NCBI RefSeq assembly: GCF_016741875.1
Contig: NZ_JAERRF010000004.1
Location: 248,001 to 312,000 of the forward strand
Source of the DNA: Streptomyces coffeae
GTDB taxonomy: Bacteria > Actinomycetota > Actinomycetes > Streptomycetales > Streptomycetaceae
Reading direction: 5' to 3'
Length of the DNA: 64,000 bases
In this document: in pieces, positions 20,281 to 29,297 of the stretch
How the letters are laid out: the number at the start of each line of letters is the position of its first letter
Position numbering within the stretch: position 1 is the stretch's first letter
Notes under the pieces: generated by a model
Seen by the model: only the letters and a program-made list of their open reading frames with translations
Database searches by the model: none
Told to the model about the DNA's origin: nothing
Position numbers and translations under genes: made by a program

Positions 20281-20416
20281 TACAGTACGGTATGACGCTG
20301 CGCGACGTGAGGTGACTCTGGGAGAGGGAGTGTCGCTGTGGCGATGGTCACGTGTTCGGGTTGGGGGTGGGGAATTGGCCGTGGCCGGTGGTGAATCCGC
20401 GCTTCGGACCGGAGCG

Positions 20417-21064
20417 TCAGTCCTCCGTGACGAGGACGACCTCCAGGGTGCGGGGGCCGTGGACGCCCTCGACTCGGTCGAGTTCGATGTCGCTCGTGGC
20501 GGAGGGGCCGGAGATCCAGGTTTGGGGGCGGGCGGGGTCGAGGCGTTCGAGGGCCTCGGGGACGGAGTCCACGACCTGGGCGGGGACGCGGATGACGCAG
20601 ATGTGGTGGTCAGGGACCAGGGTGATGCGGCGGCGGCCCTGGTCGGGGGAGGCGTCCAGGACGACCGTGCCGGTTTCGGCGATGGCCACCGCGCAGCCGG
20701 TGACCACGCTGGACACCGCGTCCAGGTCGTGTGGTGTCAGATCGGCGGTGTCCGGGATCCGGCGGATGTCGGTGGCGGAGAGCCAGTCCGCGGGGAGGCC
20801 CGGCGGGACGACCACCGTGGTGGCGTTGCGGGCCGTCAGCAGGCGGGCGATCAGGGCCGGGAGGGCGGCGGTGTGCGTGCGGTGGACCACGGCGCGGTAG
20901 TCGGCGAGGTTCTCGGCCAGGAGGTCGGCGGTCTCGGCCGGGGTGCGGTCGCCGTGGCGGCGCAGATACGTACGCTCGACCGCCACCTCCGACGGGGTCT
21001 CGGCGCGCGGGACATCGGCCAGCGCGCGGCGGACCCTCGCCATGACGAGGTCGCGTGAGCTCAT
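20417..21064 (-). CDS. lutC: LutC-type lactate-utilisation protein (LUD domain)
   Basis: A 215-residue LUD-domain protein starting at MSSRDLVMARVRRAL (ATG at 21064), which overlaps the lutB stop as ATGA. LUD motifs are visible at IAETGTVVLDASPDQGRR and LVPDHHICVIRV. With LutA and LutB it forms the iron-sulfur complex that oxidises L-lactate to pyruvate. It is the last gene of the lutABC operon here and has the usual family length. Confidence 0.92.
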   Translation of the reverse strand: MSSRDLVMARVRRALADVPRAETPSEVAVERTYLRRHGDRTPAETADLLAENLADYRAVVHRTHTAALPALIARLLTARNATTVVVPPGLPADWLSATDIRRIPDTADLTPHDLDAVSSVVTGCAVAIAETGTVVLDASPDQGRRRITLVPDHHICVIRVPAQVVDSVPEALERLDPARPQTWISGPSATSDIELDRVEGVHGPRTLEVVLVTED

Positions 21065-22554
21065 GGGGTGCTCCTGTCGTTCGTGGCGCGGGTCCGCTGC
21101 CACCAGTCGCGGAACGACTCCGCGGGCACCGTGGGCAGTTCACGGGTGTCGCTCCAGGCGCGCCCCGGGCCGGGCAGCCGGCGCGGGTGGAAACGGCGGG
21201 TGCGGGAAGCGAGGCGCTGCCCGGTGCGCAGCACCCCGGGGTGGTCGAGCGCCCAGCGCGCCGCCCGCATCGCGGCGCGCTCGGCGGCGTGGCCCTTGGC
21301 GGGTTTGATGACCGTACGGGTGCCGCGTACCGAGACCGGGCCGCCCTCGACGACGCGTTCGCGCAGATGGACCAGGACCTCGGGGATGTCGATGGCGACC
21401 GGACACACCTCGTAGCACGCCCCGCACAGCGACGACGCATACGGCAGTGAGGCGTCCAGCTCGCTCTGGGTGCCACGTAGTTGCGGGGTGAGGATCGCGC
21501 CGATCGGGCCCGGGTAGGCCGAGCCGTACGCATGGCCGCCCGCGCGCTCGTACACCGGGCACACATTGAGACACGCCGAACAGCGAATACAGCGCAGCGC
21601 CTGGCGGCCCACGGTGTCGGCGAGGGTGTCGGTACGGCCGTTGTCGAGCAGGACGAGGTGGAAGGTGCGCGGGCCGTCGTCGTCCGTGGTGCCGGTCCAG
21701 GTCGAGGTGTACGGGTTCATCCGCTCGGCGGTCGAGGAGCGGGGGAGGAGCTGGAGGAACACCTCCAGGTCCTGGAACGTGGGCACCACCTTCTCGATGC
21801 CGACCACCGAGATCAGCGTCTCGGGGAGGGTCAGGCACATCCGTCCGTTGCCCTCGGACTCGACCACCACCAGCGTGCCCGTCTCCGCCACCATGAAGTT
21901 CGCGCCCGAGACGCCCACCTTGGCGTTCAGGAACTTCTCGCGGAGGTGGAGACGGGCCGCCTCCGCCAGGTCGGCGGGCGCGTCGGTGAGGTTGTCCGGG
22001 GCGGGTCGGCCCCACCGCGCCATCTTCGCCGCGAAGATGTCCCGGATCTCGGCGCGGTTGCGGTGGATCGCCGGCACCAGGATGTGGGACGGCAGATCGT
22101 CGCCGAGCTGCACGATCAGCTCGGCGAGGTCCGTCTCGTACGCCGTGATGCCCGCCGCGGCGAGCGCGTGGTTCAGCCCGATCTCCTGCGTGGCCATCGA
22201 CTTGACCTTGACGACCTCCCGTTCGCCCGTCGCCCGCACCAGCTCGGTGACGATCCGGTTCGCCTCGTCCGCGTCCGCCGCCCAGTGCACCTGGCCACCG
22301 GCCGCGGTGACGGAGCGCTCCAACTGCTCCAGGTAGTGGTCGAGATGGCGCAGCGTACGGTCCTTGATGGCCGCGCCCGCCGCGCGCAGCTTCCCCCAGT
22401 CGTCCAGTTCGGCCACCGCGGTGGCGCGCTTGGCGCGGATGGTGTGGGTGGCGTGGCGGAGGTTGGCACGCAGCTGGGTGTCACGGGTGGAGGTGTCGGC
22501 CGCCTTCGGGAAGGCGGGCATCCCCAGGTAGGTGGCGTGGCCGGGTCCGCTCAC
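21061..22554 (-). CDS. lutB: LutB-type iron-sulfur lactate-utilisation protein
   Basis: A 497-residue protein: an LUD domain in the N-terminal two thirds (MVAETGTLVVVESEGNGR), then a bacterial ferredoxin-like segment with two cluster motifs, CIRCSACLNVCPVYE (near residue 321) and CGACYEVCPVA (near 376), and a basic helical C-terminus. It is the central electron-transfer subunit of the L-lactate oxidation complex. The GTG start at 22554 has an AAAGGAG site. LutA lies 105 bp upstream and lutC overlaps downstream. Confidence 0.93.
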   Translation of the reverse strand: MSGPGHATYLGMPAFPKAADTSTRDTQLRANLRHATHTIRAKRATAVAELDDWGKLRAAGAAIKDRTLRHLDHYLEQLERSVTAAGGQVHWAADADEANRIVTELVRATGEREVVKVKSMATQEIGLNHALAAAGITAYETDLAELIVQLGDDLPSHILVPAIHRNRAEIRDIFAAKMARWGRPAPDNLTDAPADLAEAARLHLREKFLNAKVGVSGANFMVAETGTLVVVESEGNGRMCLTLPETLISVVGIEKVVPTFQDLEVFLQLLPRSSTAERMNPYTSTWTGTTDDDGPRTFHLVLLDNGRTDTLADTVGRQALRCIRCSACLNVCPVYERAGGHAYGSAYPGPIGAILTPQLRGTQSELDASLPYASSLCGACYEVCPVAIDIPEVLVHLRERVVEGGPVSVRGTRTVIKPAKGHAAERAAMRAARWALDHPGVLRTGQRLASRTRRFHPRRLPGPGRAWSDTRELPTVPAESFRDWWQRTRATNDRSTP

Positions 22555-22659
22555 CGGGGGTCTCCTTTCACCGGGGTGGCCTTTCCCCGCGGGTTTCTCG
22601 CCGAGTGGCTTCTCGTGTGGGGTGTTCTCTCGTCTCGGGTGTTCGTGTGTGGTGTTCGC

Positions 22660-23412
22660 TCACCACACGTGTCCTTCCGTGCTGGCCAGGATCTCCGCGA
22701 TATGCACCGGGCGCACCGTCGAGCCCTGCCGGGCGAGCGTGCCGCCGATGTGCATCTGGCACGAGTTGTCCACCGTGCACACCGCCTCCGCGCCCGTCGC
22801 CGTGATGTTGCGCGCCTTGTCCGCGCCCATCGCCGCCGACACGGCCGCGTTCTTCACGGCGAACGTACCGCCGAAGCCACAGCACTCCTCCGCGCCCGGC
22901 AACTCCACCAGGTCCAGGCCCCGGACGGCGTCGAGCAGCGCCCGCGGGCGGTCGCCGAGGTGGAGCATCCGCAGCCCGTGGCAGGTGGGGTGGTACGTCA
23001 CGGTGTGTGGGTAGTACGCGCCGACGTCGGTCACCTTCAGCACATCCGTCAGGAACTCCGTCAGCTCGTACGTCCTGGGGACAACGGCCGCCGCGGCCTC
23101 CGAGAGCTCCTGGCCACGGCCCTCCGCGGCGGCCTTCGCACCGATGCGGGGGTAGTTGTCCCGCACCATCGCGGCACAGGAGCCGGACGGGGCCACGATG
23201 TAGTCGTAGTCCCGGAAGGCGGTGGCATAGCGGCGTACCAGCGGCTCGGTCTCATGGCGGTAGCCCGTGTTGAACTGGGGCTGGCCGCAGCAGCTCTGCT
23301 CGGTGGGAAAGCCGACCTCGACACCGAGCCGTTCGAGGAGCGTGACCACAGCCTGGCCGGTGCGCGGGTAGAGGGTGTCGTTCACGCATGTGATGAAGAG
23401 CCCTACGCGCAT
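22660..23412 (-). CDS. lutA: LutA-type cysteine-rich lactate-utilisation protein
   Basis: A 250-residue protein with two CCG domains: QSCCGQPQFNTGY near residue 40-50 and GAEECCGFGGTF near residue 180, plus the paired histidine/cysteine motifs TYHPTCHGLR. These bind a [4Fe-4S] cluster and donate or accept electrons in lactate oxidation. A strong GGAGGAGG ribosome site supports the ATG at 23412. It is the first gene of lutABC; the roughly 200 bp upstream should hold the promoter, but no clear operator was recognised. Confidence 0.93.
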   Translation of the reverse strand: MRVGLFITCVNDTLYPRTGQAVVTLLERLGVEVGFPTEQSCCGQPQFNTGYRHETEPLVRRYATAFRDYDYIVAPSGSCAAMVRDNYPRIGAKAAAEGRGQELSEAAAAVVPRTYELTEFLTDVLKVTDVGAYYPHTVTYHPTCHGLRMLHLGDRPRALLDAVRGLDLVELPGAEECCGFGGTFAVKNAAVSAAMGADKARNITATGAEAVCTVDNSCQMHIGGTLARQGSTVRPVHIAEILASTEGHVW

Positions 23413-23614
23413 GTTTCCTCCTCCGGCCGGGCAGCGGCCCGGTCCCAGGCCGAATGATCACCTGGGGGCTCATACTGCCGCAGCGGCTGGGTGCTGTGAA
23501 GGAGCGTGCGCGGCTCGGACACGTGGCTCGGGTGGGGCGCCCGCCATGTCCCGCTGCCGGGCCGGTACCGGACCCCGGCGAAGGCGAACGGCCAGGCGAA
23601 CGGCGAGGGCGCCC

Positions 23615-24688
23615 TCAGACGACGGCCGGGACGGTGTCCAGCAGCGCCTGGATCTCCCGTACCGCGGCCCGCCCCGCGCGGTTGGCGCCGACCGTGCTCG
23701 CCGAGGGCCCGTAGCCGACCAGATGGATCCGGGGGTCCCGGACGGCACGGGTGCCCTCCAGGGCGATACCACCGCCCGGCTCGCGCAGCCTCAGCGGTGC
23801 CAGATGGTCGATCGCGGCGCGGAAGCCGGTGGCCCAGAGGATGGTGTCCGCGTCCACGGTCCGGCCGTCGTCCCAGCTCACCCCGGTCGGGGTGATCCGG
23901 TCGAACATCGGCAGCCGGTCGAGGACACCCTTCTCCCGGGCCCGCAGCATCGCCTCCGTCATGGGCAGACCGGTCACCGACACCACACTCTGCGGCGGCA
24001 GCCCGCGCCGTACCCGCTCCTCGACCATGGCGACGGCCGCACGTCCCCGGATCTCGTCGAACCGCCCTTCACGGAAGACCGGCGGCCGCCGGGTCACCCA
24101 GGTCGTCTCCGCCGCCACCTCGGCGATCTCCAGCAGATGCTGTACCCCGGAGGTGCCACCGCCCACGACGATCACCCGCTGCCCCGTGAACGCCTCGGGG
24201 CCGGGGTACTGCGCGGTGTGCAGCTGACGTCCCCGGAAGGTCTCCTGCCCGGGGTAGCGCGGCCAGAACGGCCGGTCCCAGGTGCCGGTGGCATTGATCA
24301 GCGCCCGCGCGGACCAGCTCCCGGCCGAGGTCTCCACCACCAGCCGTCCGCCGTCGCCCTCACGGACGGCGGTGACATGGACGGGCCGTACGATCCGGAG
24401 GCCGAAGGTGTGCTCGTAGCGGTCGAAGTACGCGGACACCACCTCGGACGACGGCCGCTCGGCGTCGGCATCGTCGCTGGTCAGCCGCATACCCGGCAGG
24501 TCGTACATCCCGTGCACCTTGCCGTACGTCAGTGACGGCCAACGGAACTGCCACGCGCCGCCCGGCCCGGGGGAGTGGTCGAGCACCACAAATCCGCTGC
24601 CCGGCTCGTACCCCGCCCGCCGCAGGTGGTACGCGGCGGACAGCCCCGCCTGCCCGGCACCCACGACCACCACATCCACGTTGTTCAT
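23615..24688 (-). CDS. Flavin-containing monooxygenase-like oxidoreductase
   Basis: A 357-residue protein from the ATG at 24688 (MNNVDVVVVGAGQAGLSAAY). It has the FAD Rossmann motif GAGQAG (residues about 10-15) and a second nucleotide motif VVVGGGTSG (near residue 170), with the ATG motif WATGFRAAI near the C-terminus. This is the layout of group B flavin monooxygenases and related NAD(P)H:flavin oxidoreductases. The substrate is unknown. It lies 202 bp upstream of lutA on the same strand and is probably transcribed independently. Confidence 0.85.
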   Translation of the reverse strand: MNNVDVVVVGAGQAGLSAAYHLRRAGYEPGSGFVVLDHSPGPGGAWQFRWPSLTYGKVHGMYDLPGMRLTSDDADAERPSSEVVSAYFDRYEHTFGLRIVRPVHVTAVREGDGGRLVVETSAGSWSARALINATGTWDRPFWPRYPGQETFRGRQLHTAQYPGPEAFTGQRVIVVGGGTSGVQHLLEIAEVAAETTWVTRRPPVFREGRFDEIRGRAAVAMVEERVRRGLPPQSVVSVTGLPMTEAMLRAREKGVLDRLPMFDRITPTGVSWDDGRTVDADTILWATGFRAAIDHLAPLRLREPGGGIALEGTRAVRDPRIHLVGYGPSASTVGANRAGRAAVREIQALLDTVPAVV

Positions 24689-24787
24689 GCTTCCACCAAC
24701 CCGGATCGGCCGCGGGATCTTCCCGGCCGGGCGATAGGGCCCAGTGGCCAGGGGCGGGGGACGCACCCGGGGAGGGCGCCGACAGTG

Positions 24788-25040
24788 GTGACGTGTGTAC
24801 GCGCGATGGCGGTGGCACTGCTGATCGCGGCGGTGGCGGGCTGCGGGGGCGGAGGGGTGGCGGTGTCGCTCGCCGGCTCACGGGCTGGGACCCCAGGAAG
24901 AAGTACCGTCTGCAACCGGACGGCCGCCCCATGACGGAGCGGGAGTACGCCGCGGTGCAGGGCGAAGCGCCCCACAAGGTCCCCGAGGGCGGCCGCAACG
25001 GTGAGGCGGACCGTCGACAGCAGATGTTCATCGCTTCGGA
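24788..25040 (+). pseudogene. Decayed lipoprotein gene (frameshifted and truncated)
   Basis: The frame starting with GTG at 24788 encodes a lipoprotein signal ending in the lipobox AAVAGC, then VAVSL; it breaks there. Removing 8 nt (24872-24879, between two CTC copies) joins it to TGWDPRKKYRLQPDGRPMTE, which continues to about 25040 before losing any recognisable pattern. This reads as a small lipoprotein inactivated by an 8-bp insertion and 3' loss. A sequencing error is possible but would not explain the missing end. Confidence 0.55.
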
Positions 25041-25187
25041 CGGCGTCCTGGCTGATCACTGTTCGAGTCAGGTAACCCGACTCGCAGGGGTATCTTTTGC
25101 CGGTCTCTGCCGGTGCAGAGAAGGCGGCGTCGCGCTGACACAAATTGCCGATCTTGAAAGCGGCAGACCCACCTAAGCTGCACCACC

Positions 25188-26393
25188 ATGACGACATCAC
25201 CGGACGACAGCATCCGACCGTTCCGAGTCTCGATCCCCGACAGCGATTTGGACGACCTGAAGAACCGCCTCGACCGCACCCGCTGGCCGGACGAACTGCC
25301 CGATGCCGGCTGGGCCTACGGCGTTCCGCGTGACTACCTGCGGGAACTCGCGCACTACTGGCGGCACACGTACGACTGGCGGGCGGCGGAGGCTCGCCTG
25401 AACCAGTGGCCGCAGTTCATGACCACGATCGACGGCGCACACATCCACTTCGCACACATCCGCTCCCCGGAACCGGATGCCACGCCGCTGATCATCACGC
25501 ACGGCTGGCCCGGATCCATCGTCGAGTTCGAGCGGATCACCGGACCGCTCACCGATCCTCGGGCGTACGGCGGCGATCCTGCGGACGCCTTCCATCTGGT
25601 CCTGCCGAGCATCCCTGGTTTCGGGTTCTCCGGCCCCACCCGCGAGAGGGGCTGGGAGTACCACCGTGTTGGGGCTGATTTCGCCGAGTTGATGCGCCGT
25701 CTGGGCTACCACCGTTATGGGACGCAGGGCGGCGACTGGGGAGCGGCCATTTCCCGCGAACTGGGCCGCATCTGCCCCGACCACGTCATCGGCGTCCATC
25801 TGAACCTGATCCCCGGTGCCGGGGCGACAGCCGAGCCGACCGAGGAGGAACTCGCCGCCCTCAGCCCTGCGGAACGTGAGCGCACCTGGGCCTCCTGGGA
25901 GCGTATGCAGGCGTGGAGCCGCGACAAGCAGGGCTATGCCGACATCCAGTCCACGCGTCCGCAGACCCTCGCTTACGCACTCACCGACTCCGCGATCGGC
26001 CAGCTCGCTTGGATCGCCGAGAAGTTCAAGGAGTGGACGGACTCCGTCGACCGGCCGGAGGACGCCGTCGATCGCGACCATCTCCTGACCAACGTGATGC
26101 TGTATTGGCTGACCGGGACCGCCGGCTCCTCCGGGCGCATCTACTATGAGCGCGCTCACGCCGCCTATTGGGGAAAGCCGCCGGAGCCCTCGACGGCCCC
26201 TACCGCGTTCGCCTCCTTCCCGCAAGAGAACTTCATCGCCCTGCGCCACATCGCCGAACGCACCAACAACATCGTCCGCTGGACGGAGTTCGACCGGGGA
26301 GGCCACTTCGCCGCGATGGAAGAGCCCGACCTGCTCATCGGCGACATCCGAGCCTTCTTCCGCAGCCTGCGCGACGCAACCCCGTCCTGCTGA
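25188..26393 (+). CDS. Epoxide hydrolase-like alpha/beta hydrolase
   Basis: A 401-residue protein with the epoxide-hydrolase N-terminal domain (residues 1-110, FRVSIPDSDLDDLKNRLDRT) and an alpha/beta hydrolase core. The oxyanion segment is HGWPGS (near 105), the nucleophile is Asp in TQGGDWGA (near 183), and the catalytic His lies in GGHFAAMEEP (near 372). Lid tyrosines are plausible in IYYERAHAAYWG. It is cytosolic and would hydrate epoxides or related esters; the natural substrate is unknown. It sits at the edge of a region containing several gene remnants. Confidence 0.9.
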   Translation: MTTSPDDSIRPFRVSIPDSDLDDLKNRLDRTRWPDELPDAGWAYGVPRDYLRELAHYWRHTYDWRAAEARLNQWPQFMTTIDGAHIHFAHIRSPEPDATPLIITHGWPGSIVEFERITGPLTDPRAYGGDPADAFHLVLPSIPGFGFSGPTRERGWEYHRVGADFAELMRRLGYHRYGTQGGDWGAAISRELGRICPDHVIGVHLNLIPGAGATAEPTEEELAALSPAERERTWASWERMQAWSRDKQGYADIQSTRPQTLAYALTDSAIGQLAWIAEKFKEWTDSVDRPEDAVDRDHLLTNVMLYWLTGTAGSSGRIYYERAHAAYWGKPPEPSTAPTAFASFPQENFIALRHIAERTNNIVRWTEFDRGGHFAAMEEPDLLIGDIRAFFRSLRDATPSC

Positions 26394-26516
26394 ACATCTG
26401 CTGTCGGATCTCGTGAACAGAGCCACCCGCCACCGGGCCACGTACGAGGCGGTACGGCGCGATCTGAAGGCGATGCGGTCCAACGCACGGTCGGTGCTGG
26501 GTACGAGGATGGGGGC

Positions 26517-26933
26517 ATGACCTTCCGTACCCATGTCCTCGAGATCACCACCGGCTCCCGCGAGACCGTCGCCGACCTCACCGCCGACTGCGCGGCCTAT
26601 CTGCGGGAGGTGGCGGACGGGCGCGACGGACTGCTCAATGTGTTTGTGCCGCATGCCACCGCCGGTGTGGCGATCCTGGAGACCGGCGCGGGCAGTGACA
26701 CCGATCTGCTCGCCGCGCTCCACGATCTGCTGCCCGCCGACGACCGGTGGCGGCACCGCCACGGGAGCCCCGGCCACGGCCGCGACCATGTGCTGCCCGC
26801 CATCGTCCCGCCGCATGCCACGCTGCCGGTCATCGACGGACAGCTCGCCCTCGGCACCTGGCAGTCGGTGTGCCTCGTGGATACGAACATCAGTAACACG
26901 GACCGTCGGGTCCGGTTGAGCTTCCTGGGGTGA
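26517..26933 (+). CDS. YjbQ-family (UPF0047) protein
   Basis: A 138-residue protein of the YjbQ fold, full length for the family. Characteristic segments are FVPHATAGVAILETG, the acidic DLLAALHDLLP, HRHGSPGHGRDHVLPAIV with its conserved histidines, and the ending LVDTNISNTDRRVRLSFLG. Members have been linked to thiamine-phosphate synthase side activity, but the true role is uncertain. Two further copies of its C-terminal tail occur within 2.1 kb downstream, so this locus has been duplicated or rearranged. Confidence 0.9.
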   Translation: MTFRTHVLEITTGSRETVADLTADCAAYLREVADGRDGLLNVFVPHATAGVAILETGAGSDTDLLAALHDLLPADDRWRHRHGSPGHGRDHVLPAIVPPHATLPVIDGQLALGTWQSVCLVDTNISNTDRRVRLSFLG

Positions 26934-27021
26934 TTTCCTGCCTCCCGAGGAGCAACTTTTGTCGGTCGGCCGCTGGCCGGAGGCGTCGAACGTCAGGCTT
27001 TGCGTGAGGGAATCCGCGTGA

Positions 27022-27258
27022 CGACCGGACACCGCCAAGTGCATCTCCAACCAAACGGACGGGGACGCCTGGGGCATTCGCGAGGGCGACTTCCGCACCG
27101 ACAACCCGGGCGGCAAGGCCGGGACGTGCGGCGGCGACTCGGGCGCGCCCGCGCTGGCCAAGGCGGACGGCCGCTGGCGGCTCGCCGGCGTGACCAGCCG
27201 TGCCGTCGGTGACTGCGCCTCGACGCCCGACATCTACCCGAGTGTCGCGGAGCACCAG
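27022..27258 (+). pseudogene. C-terminal remnant of a trypsin-like serine protease
   Basis: Immediately after an in-frame stop (27019-27021) the frame encodes about 79 residues matching the end of an S1-family protease: CISNQTDGDAWGIREGDF, the active-site serine motif TCGGDSGAPAL (Ser codon at 27139), then WRLAGVTSRAVGDCASTP. The signal peptide, His and Asp of the triad and a start codon are missing, so it cannot be functional. Confidence 0.7.
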
Positions 27259-27444
27259 AAGCGGAGCACCGGAAGTGGATACACAGCCACATCGGCTGAC
27301 GTCCCACCGCAGATGACGGGAGGGGGCTCCCACACCGGCCAGGCGTGGGAGCCCCCTCGGTGTTCCCGCAGCATTCCGTCGGCATGTGCGGGGGCCTCTT
27401 TCGGGGTACACCCGGGGCCGTCCCGCACGGAACAGGAGCCCACC

Positions 27445-27537
27445 ATGAAGCGCATCGACCTGGTCACCCTGCTCGTCCAAGACTACGGTAGGTCACCGCA
27501 CCCCCACCGTCAGGTGCGGCTGAGCTTCCTCGGCTGA
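27445..27537 (+). pseudogene. 30-codon chimera: VOC-protein start joined to a YjbQ-type tail
   Basis: With AGGAG before the ATG at 27445, the short frame begins MKRIDLVTLLVQDY, the typical first strand of a glyoxalase/VOC-superfamily protein, then changes after about 15 residues to HPHRQVRLSFLG and stops. The end is the YjbQ-family tail. It looks like the scar of a deletion that fused two genes. Translation is possible but a function is doubtful. Confidence 0.5.
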
Positions 27538-27565
27538 TGCGCGTGATGTGATGCGTATGACGTGA

Positions 27566-27952
27566 TCAGCCGTCCTGCCGCGCCGCGTTCTTCTCCTTGA
27601 TCCGCGCCGCTTCCTTGCGCACCTCGGCCTGGGTGGCGCGCTCCTTCTCCAGCCACTCGGGCCGGTCCTGCTTCAGGGCGTCGATCTGCTCGGTGGTGAG
27701 GGGTTCGGTGACTCCGCCGCGCGCGAGACCCGCGATGGAGATGCCCAGCTTCACCGCGACCACGGGGCGGGGGTGCGGGCCGTTGCGGCGCAGTTCCCGC
27801 AGCCACTCGGGCGGATCGGCCTGGAGCGCGTTCAGCTCGGCGCGCGAGACGACACCCTCCTGGAACTCGGAGGGGGTGGCCTGGAGGTACACACCCAGCT
27901 TCTTCGCCGCCGTCGCGGGCTTCATCGTCTGGGAGGTCTGGTGCGACTTCAT
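27566..27952 (-). CDS. DUF5997-family actinobacterial protein
   Basis: A 128-residue soluble protein from the ATG at 27952 (MKSHQTSQTMKPATAAKKLG). It contains the conserved blocks GVYLQATPSEFQ, RAELNALQADPPEWLRELR, RPVVAVKLGISIAGLARGG and a charged helical C-terminus (KERATQAEVRKEAARIKEK). The family is widespread in Streptomyces without known function. It is divergent from the LysR-substrate-domain gene at 28012, with 59 bp between them, a pairing I recall as common, which suggests shared regulation. Confidence 0.85.
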   Translation of the reverse strand: MKSHQTSQTMKPATAAKKLGVYLQATPSEFQEGVVSRAELNALQADPPEWLRELRRNGPHPRPVVAVKLGISIAGLARGGVTEPLTTEQIDALKQDRPEWLEKERATQAEVRKEAARIKEKNAARQDG

Positions 27953-28011
27953 GGACTCCAGCGTATCGAGCGTGTGTGCGTGCCTCCGACCACGGCCGGT
28001 AGCCTGGCGGG

Positions 28012-28782
28012 GTGACCAGCTCGGATGTATCCCCGTCGTTCCGGCTCGCCTACGTCCCCGGGGTGACGCCTTCCAAGTGGGTGCGGATCTGGAACGAGCG
28101 GCTGCCCGACGTGCCACTGACCCTCGTCCCGGTGTCCACCGCCGAAGCGTCCGGTGTGTTGCGGGACGGCGCCGCCGACGCGGGTTTCGTGCGCTTGCCG
28201 GTCGACCGGACGGTGTTCAGCGCCATCCCCCTCTACACCGAGACGACGGTCGTGGTGGTGCCCAAGGACCACCTCATCGCCGCCGTCGACGAGGTGTCCG
28301 CCGGGGATCTGGCCGATGACATCGTGCTGCACCCTCTCGATGACGTGCTCGACTGGGAGCGTCTGCCGGGACGGCCCGCGATCGAGCGCCCCGCCACGAC
28401 GGCGGACGCCATCGCGCTGGTGGCGGCCGGAGTGGGACTGCTGGTGGTGCCGCAGTCCCTCGCCCGCCTGCACCACCGCAGGGACCTCACCTACCGTCCG
28501 GTCACCGACGCCCCGGAGTCACGGATCGCGCTGTCGTGGCCGGAGGACGCGACCACCGATCTGGTGGAGGACCTCATCGGGATCGTCCGCGGGCGGACCG
28601 TCAACAGCTCACGGGGCCGCAAGCCGGCCCCGGCCACCCCGGCGCAGCCGGGGCGCAAGCGCCCGGACACTGGTGGCGCACGGGGGAAGCCCACAGCGGG
28701 CAGGGCGGCCCGCACCAGTTCGCGGAGTGGTTCCGGCGGCCCCAAGGGCGGCAAGCGCGGCAAGCCGCGCCGCCGGTCGTAG
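28012..28782 (+). CDS. LysR substrate-binding-domain protein without a DNA-binding domain
   Basis: A 256-residue protein from the GTG at 28012. Residues 8-200 form a periplasmic-binding-fold effector domain as in LysR regulators (FRLAYVPGVTPSKWVRIW, AGFVRLPVDRTVF, AIALVAAGVGLLVVPQS), but the N-terminal helix-turn-helix is absent. The last 55 residues are Arg/Lys/Gly/Pro-rich and disordered, possibly binding nucleic acid nonspecifically. It is divergent from DUF5997. Ligand and role are unknown. Confidence 0.85.
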   Translation: MTSSDVSPSFRLAYVPGVTPSKWVRIWNERLPDVPLTLVPVSTAEASGVLRDGAADAGFVRLPVDRTVFSAIPLYTETTVVVVPKDHLIAAVDEVSAGDLADDIVLHPLDDVLDWERLPGRPAIERPATTADAIALVAAGVGLLVVPQSLARLHHRRDLTYRPVTDAPESRIALSWPEDATTDLVEDLIGIVRGRTVNSSRGRKPAPATPAQPGRKRPDTGGARGKPTAGRAARTSSRSGSGGPKGGKRGKPRRRS

Positions 28783-29297
28783 CCCCGCCGCCCGGTCGGC
28801 ATGGCTCCGTCGACGGCGTTGCCGAGGCCCCCGTATCCGTCGTCCACCGTGAGCATGACCGGGCCGTCCGCGATCAGCCGTGACGCGACGGCCTCCACCT
28901 CCTCGACGGTGGTCTTGCCCCGGCGCCGGGCACCGTGGCGACGCAGGCGCTTTCGGCGATCTCTCGGCTGCCTGGGGTTGTCTTTGCGGAGATTGGCGGA
29001 CACCAACGTCGACAACCCCCGCCGCCAGGTGCGGCTGAGCTTTCTCGGTTGGGGCTCCACTTCGATGATCTGCTTTCGGCCACGCTTCAGGGAATTGCGG
29101 GGTCTTCCGCGCAGGGGAATGTCCGGACCGCAGGGAATTTCCGTCGGCGCCGGAAGCGGCGGCCGGCCCGCGAAGCGTTCGGGGGCATTGCCGTCCGGCG
29201 GGAGGGTTCGTTCCAGCGAAAGCCGGCCACGAGGGTGCGAAATCCAGTCGCCCGGTGAAAGCTAAAGCATCGGCCCGAACTCGCCCGGACGGACGGC
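28783..29297. other. 515-bp decayed intergenic region with gene remnants
   Basis: No intact gene is visible. On the minus strand about 28799-28920 reads VEAVASRLIADGPVMLTVDD, which looks like part of a former protein but is not recognised. On the plus strand 28993-29049 is a YjbQ-type tail. The rest (29050-29297) has lower GC and no convincing frame; it probably holds the 3' end signals of the LAL regulator gene. Confidence 0.5.
28993..29049 (+). pseudogene. Isolated YjbQ-type C-terminal tail
   Basis: Nineteen codons read LADTNVDNPRRQVRLSFLG, matching the end of the YjbQ family (compare the intact gene ending at 26933). There is no upstream YjbQ body in frame and the expected stop codon is replaced by TGG. 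It is the third such tail within 2.1 kb. Confidence 0.6.

Noticed and set aside
27019..27021. In-frame TGA before the protease remnant as another selenocysteine codon
   Set aside because: No start codon or coding sequence is recognisable upstream and the rest of the protease is missing; this is decay.
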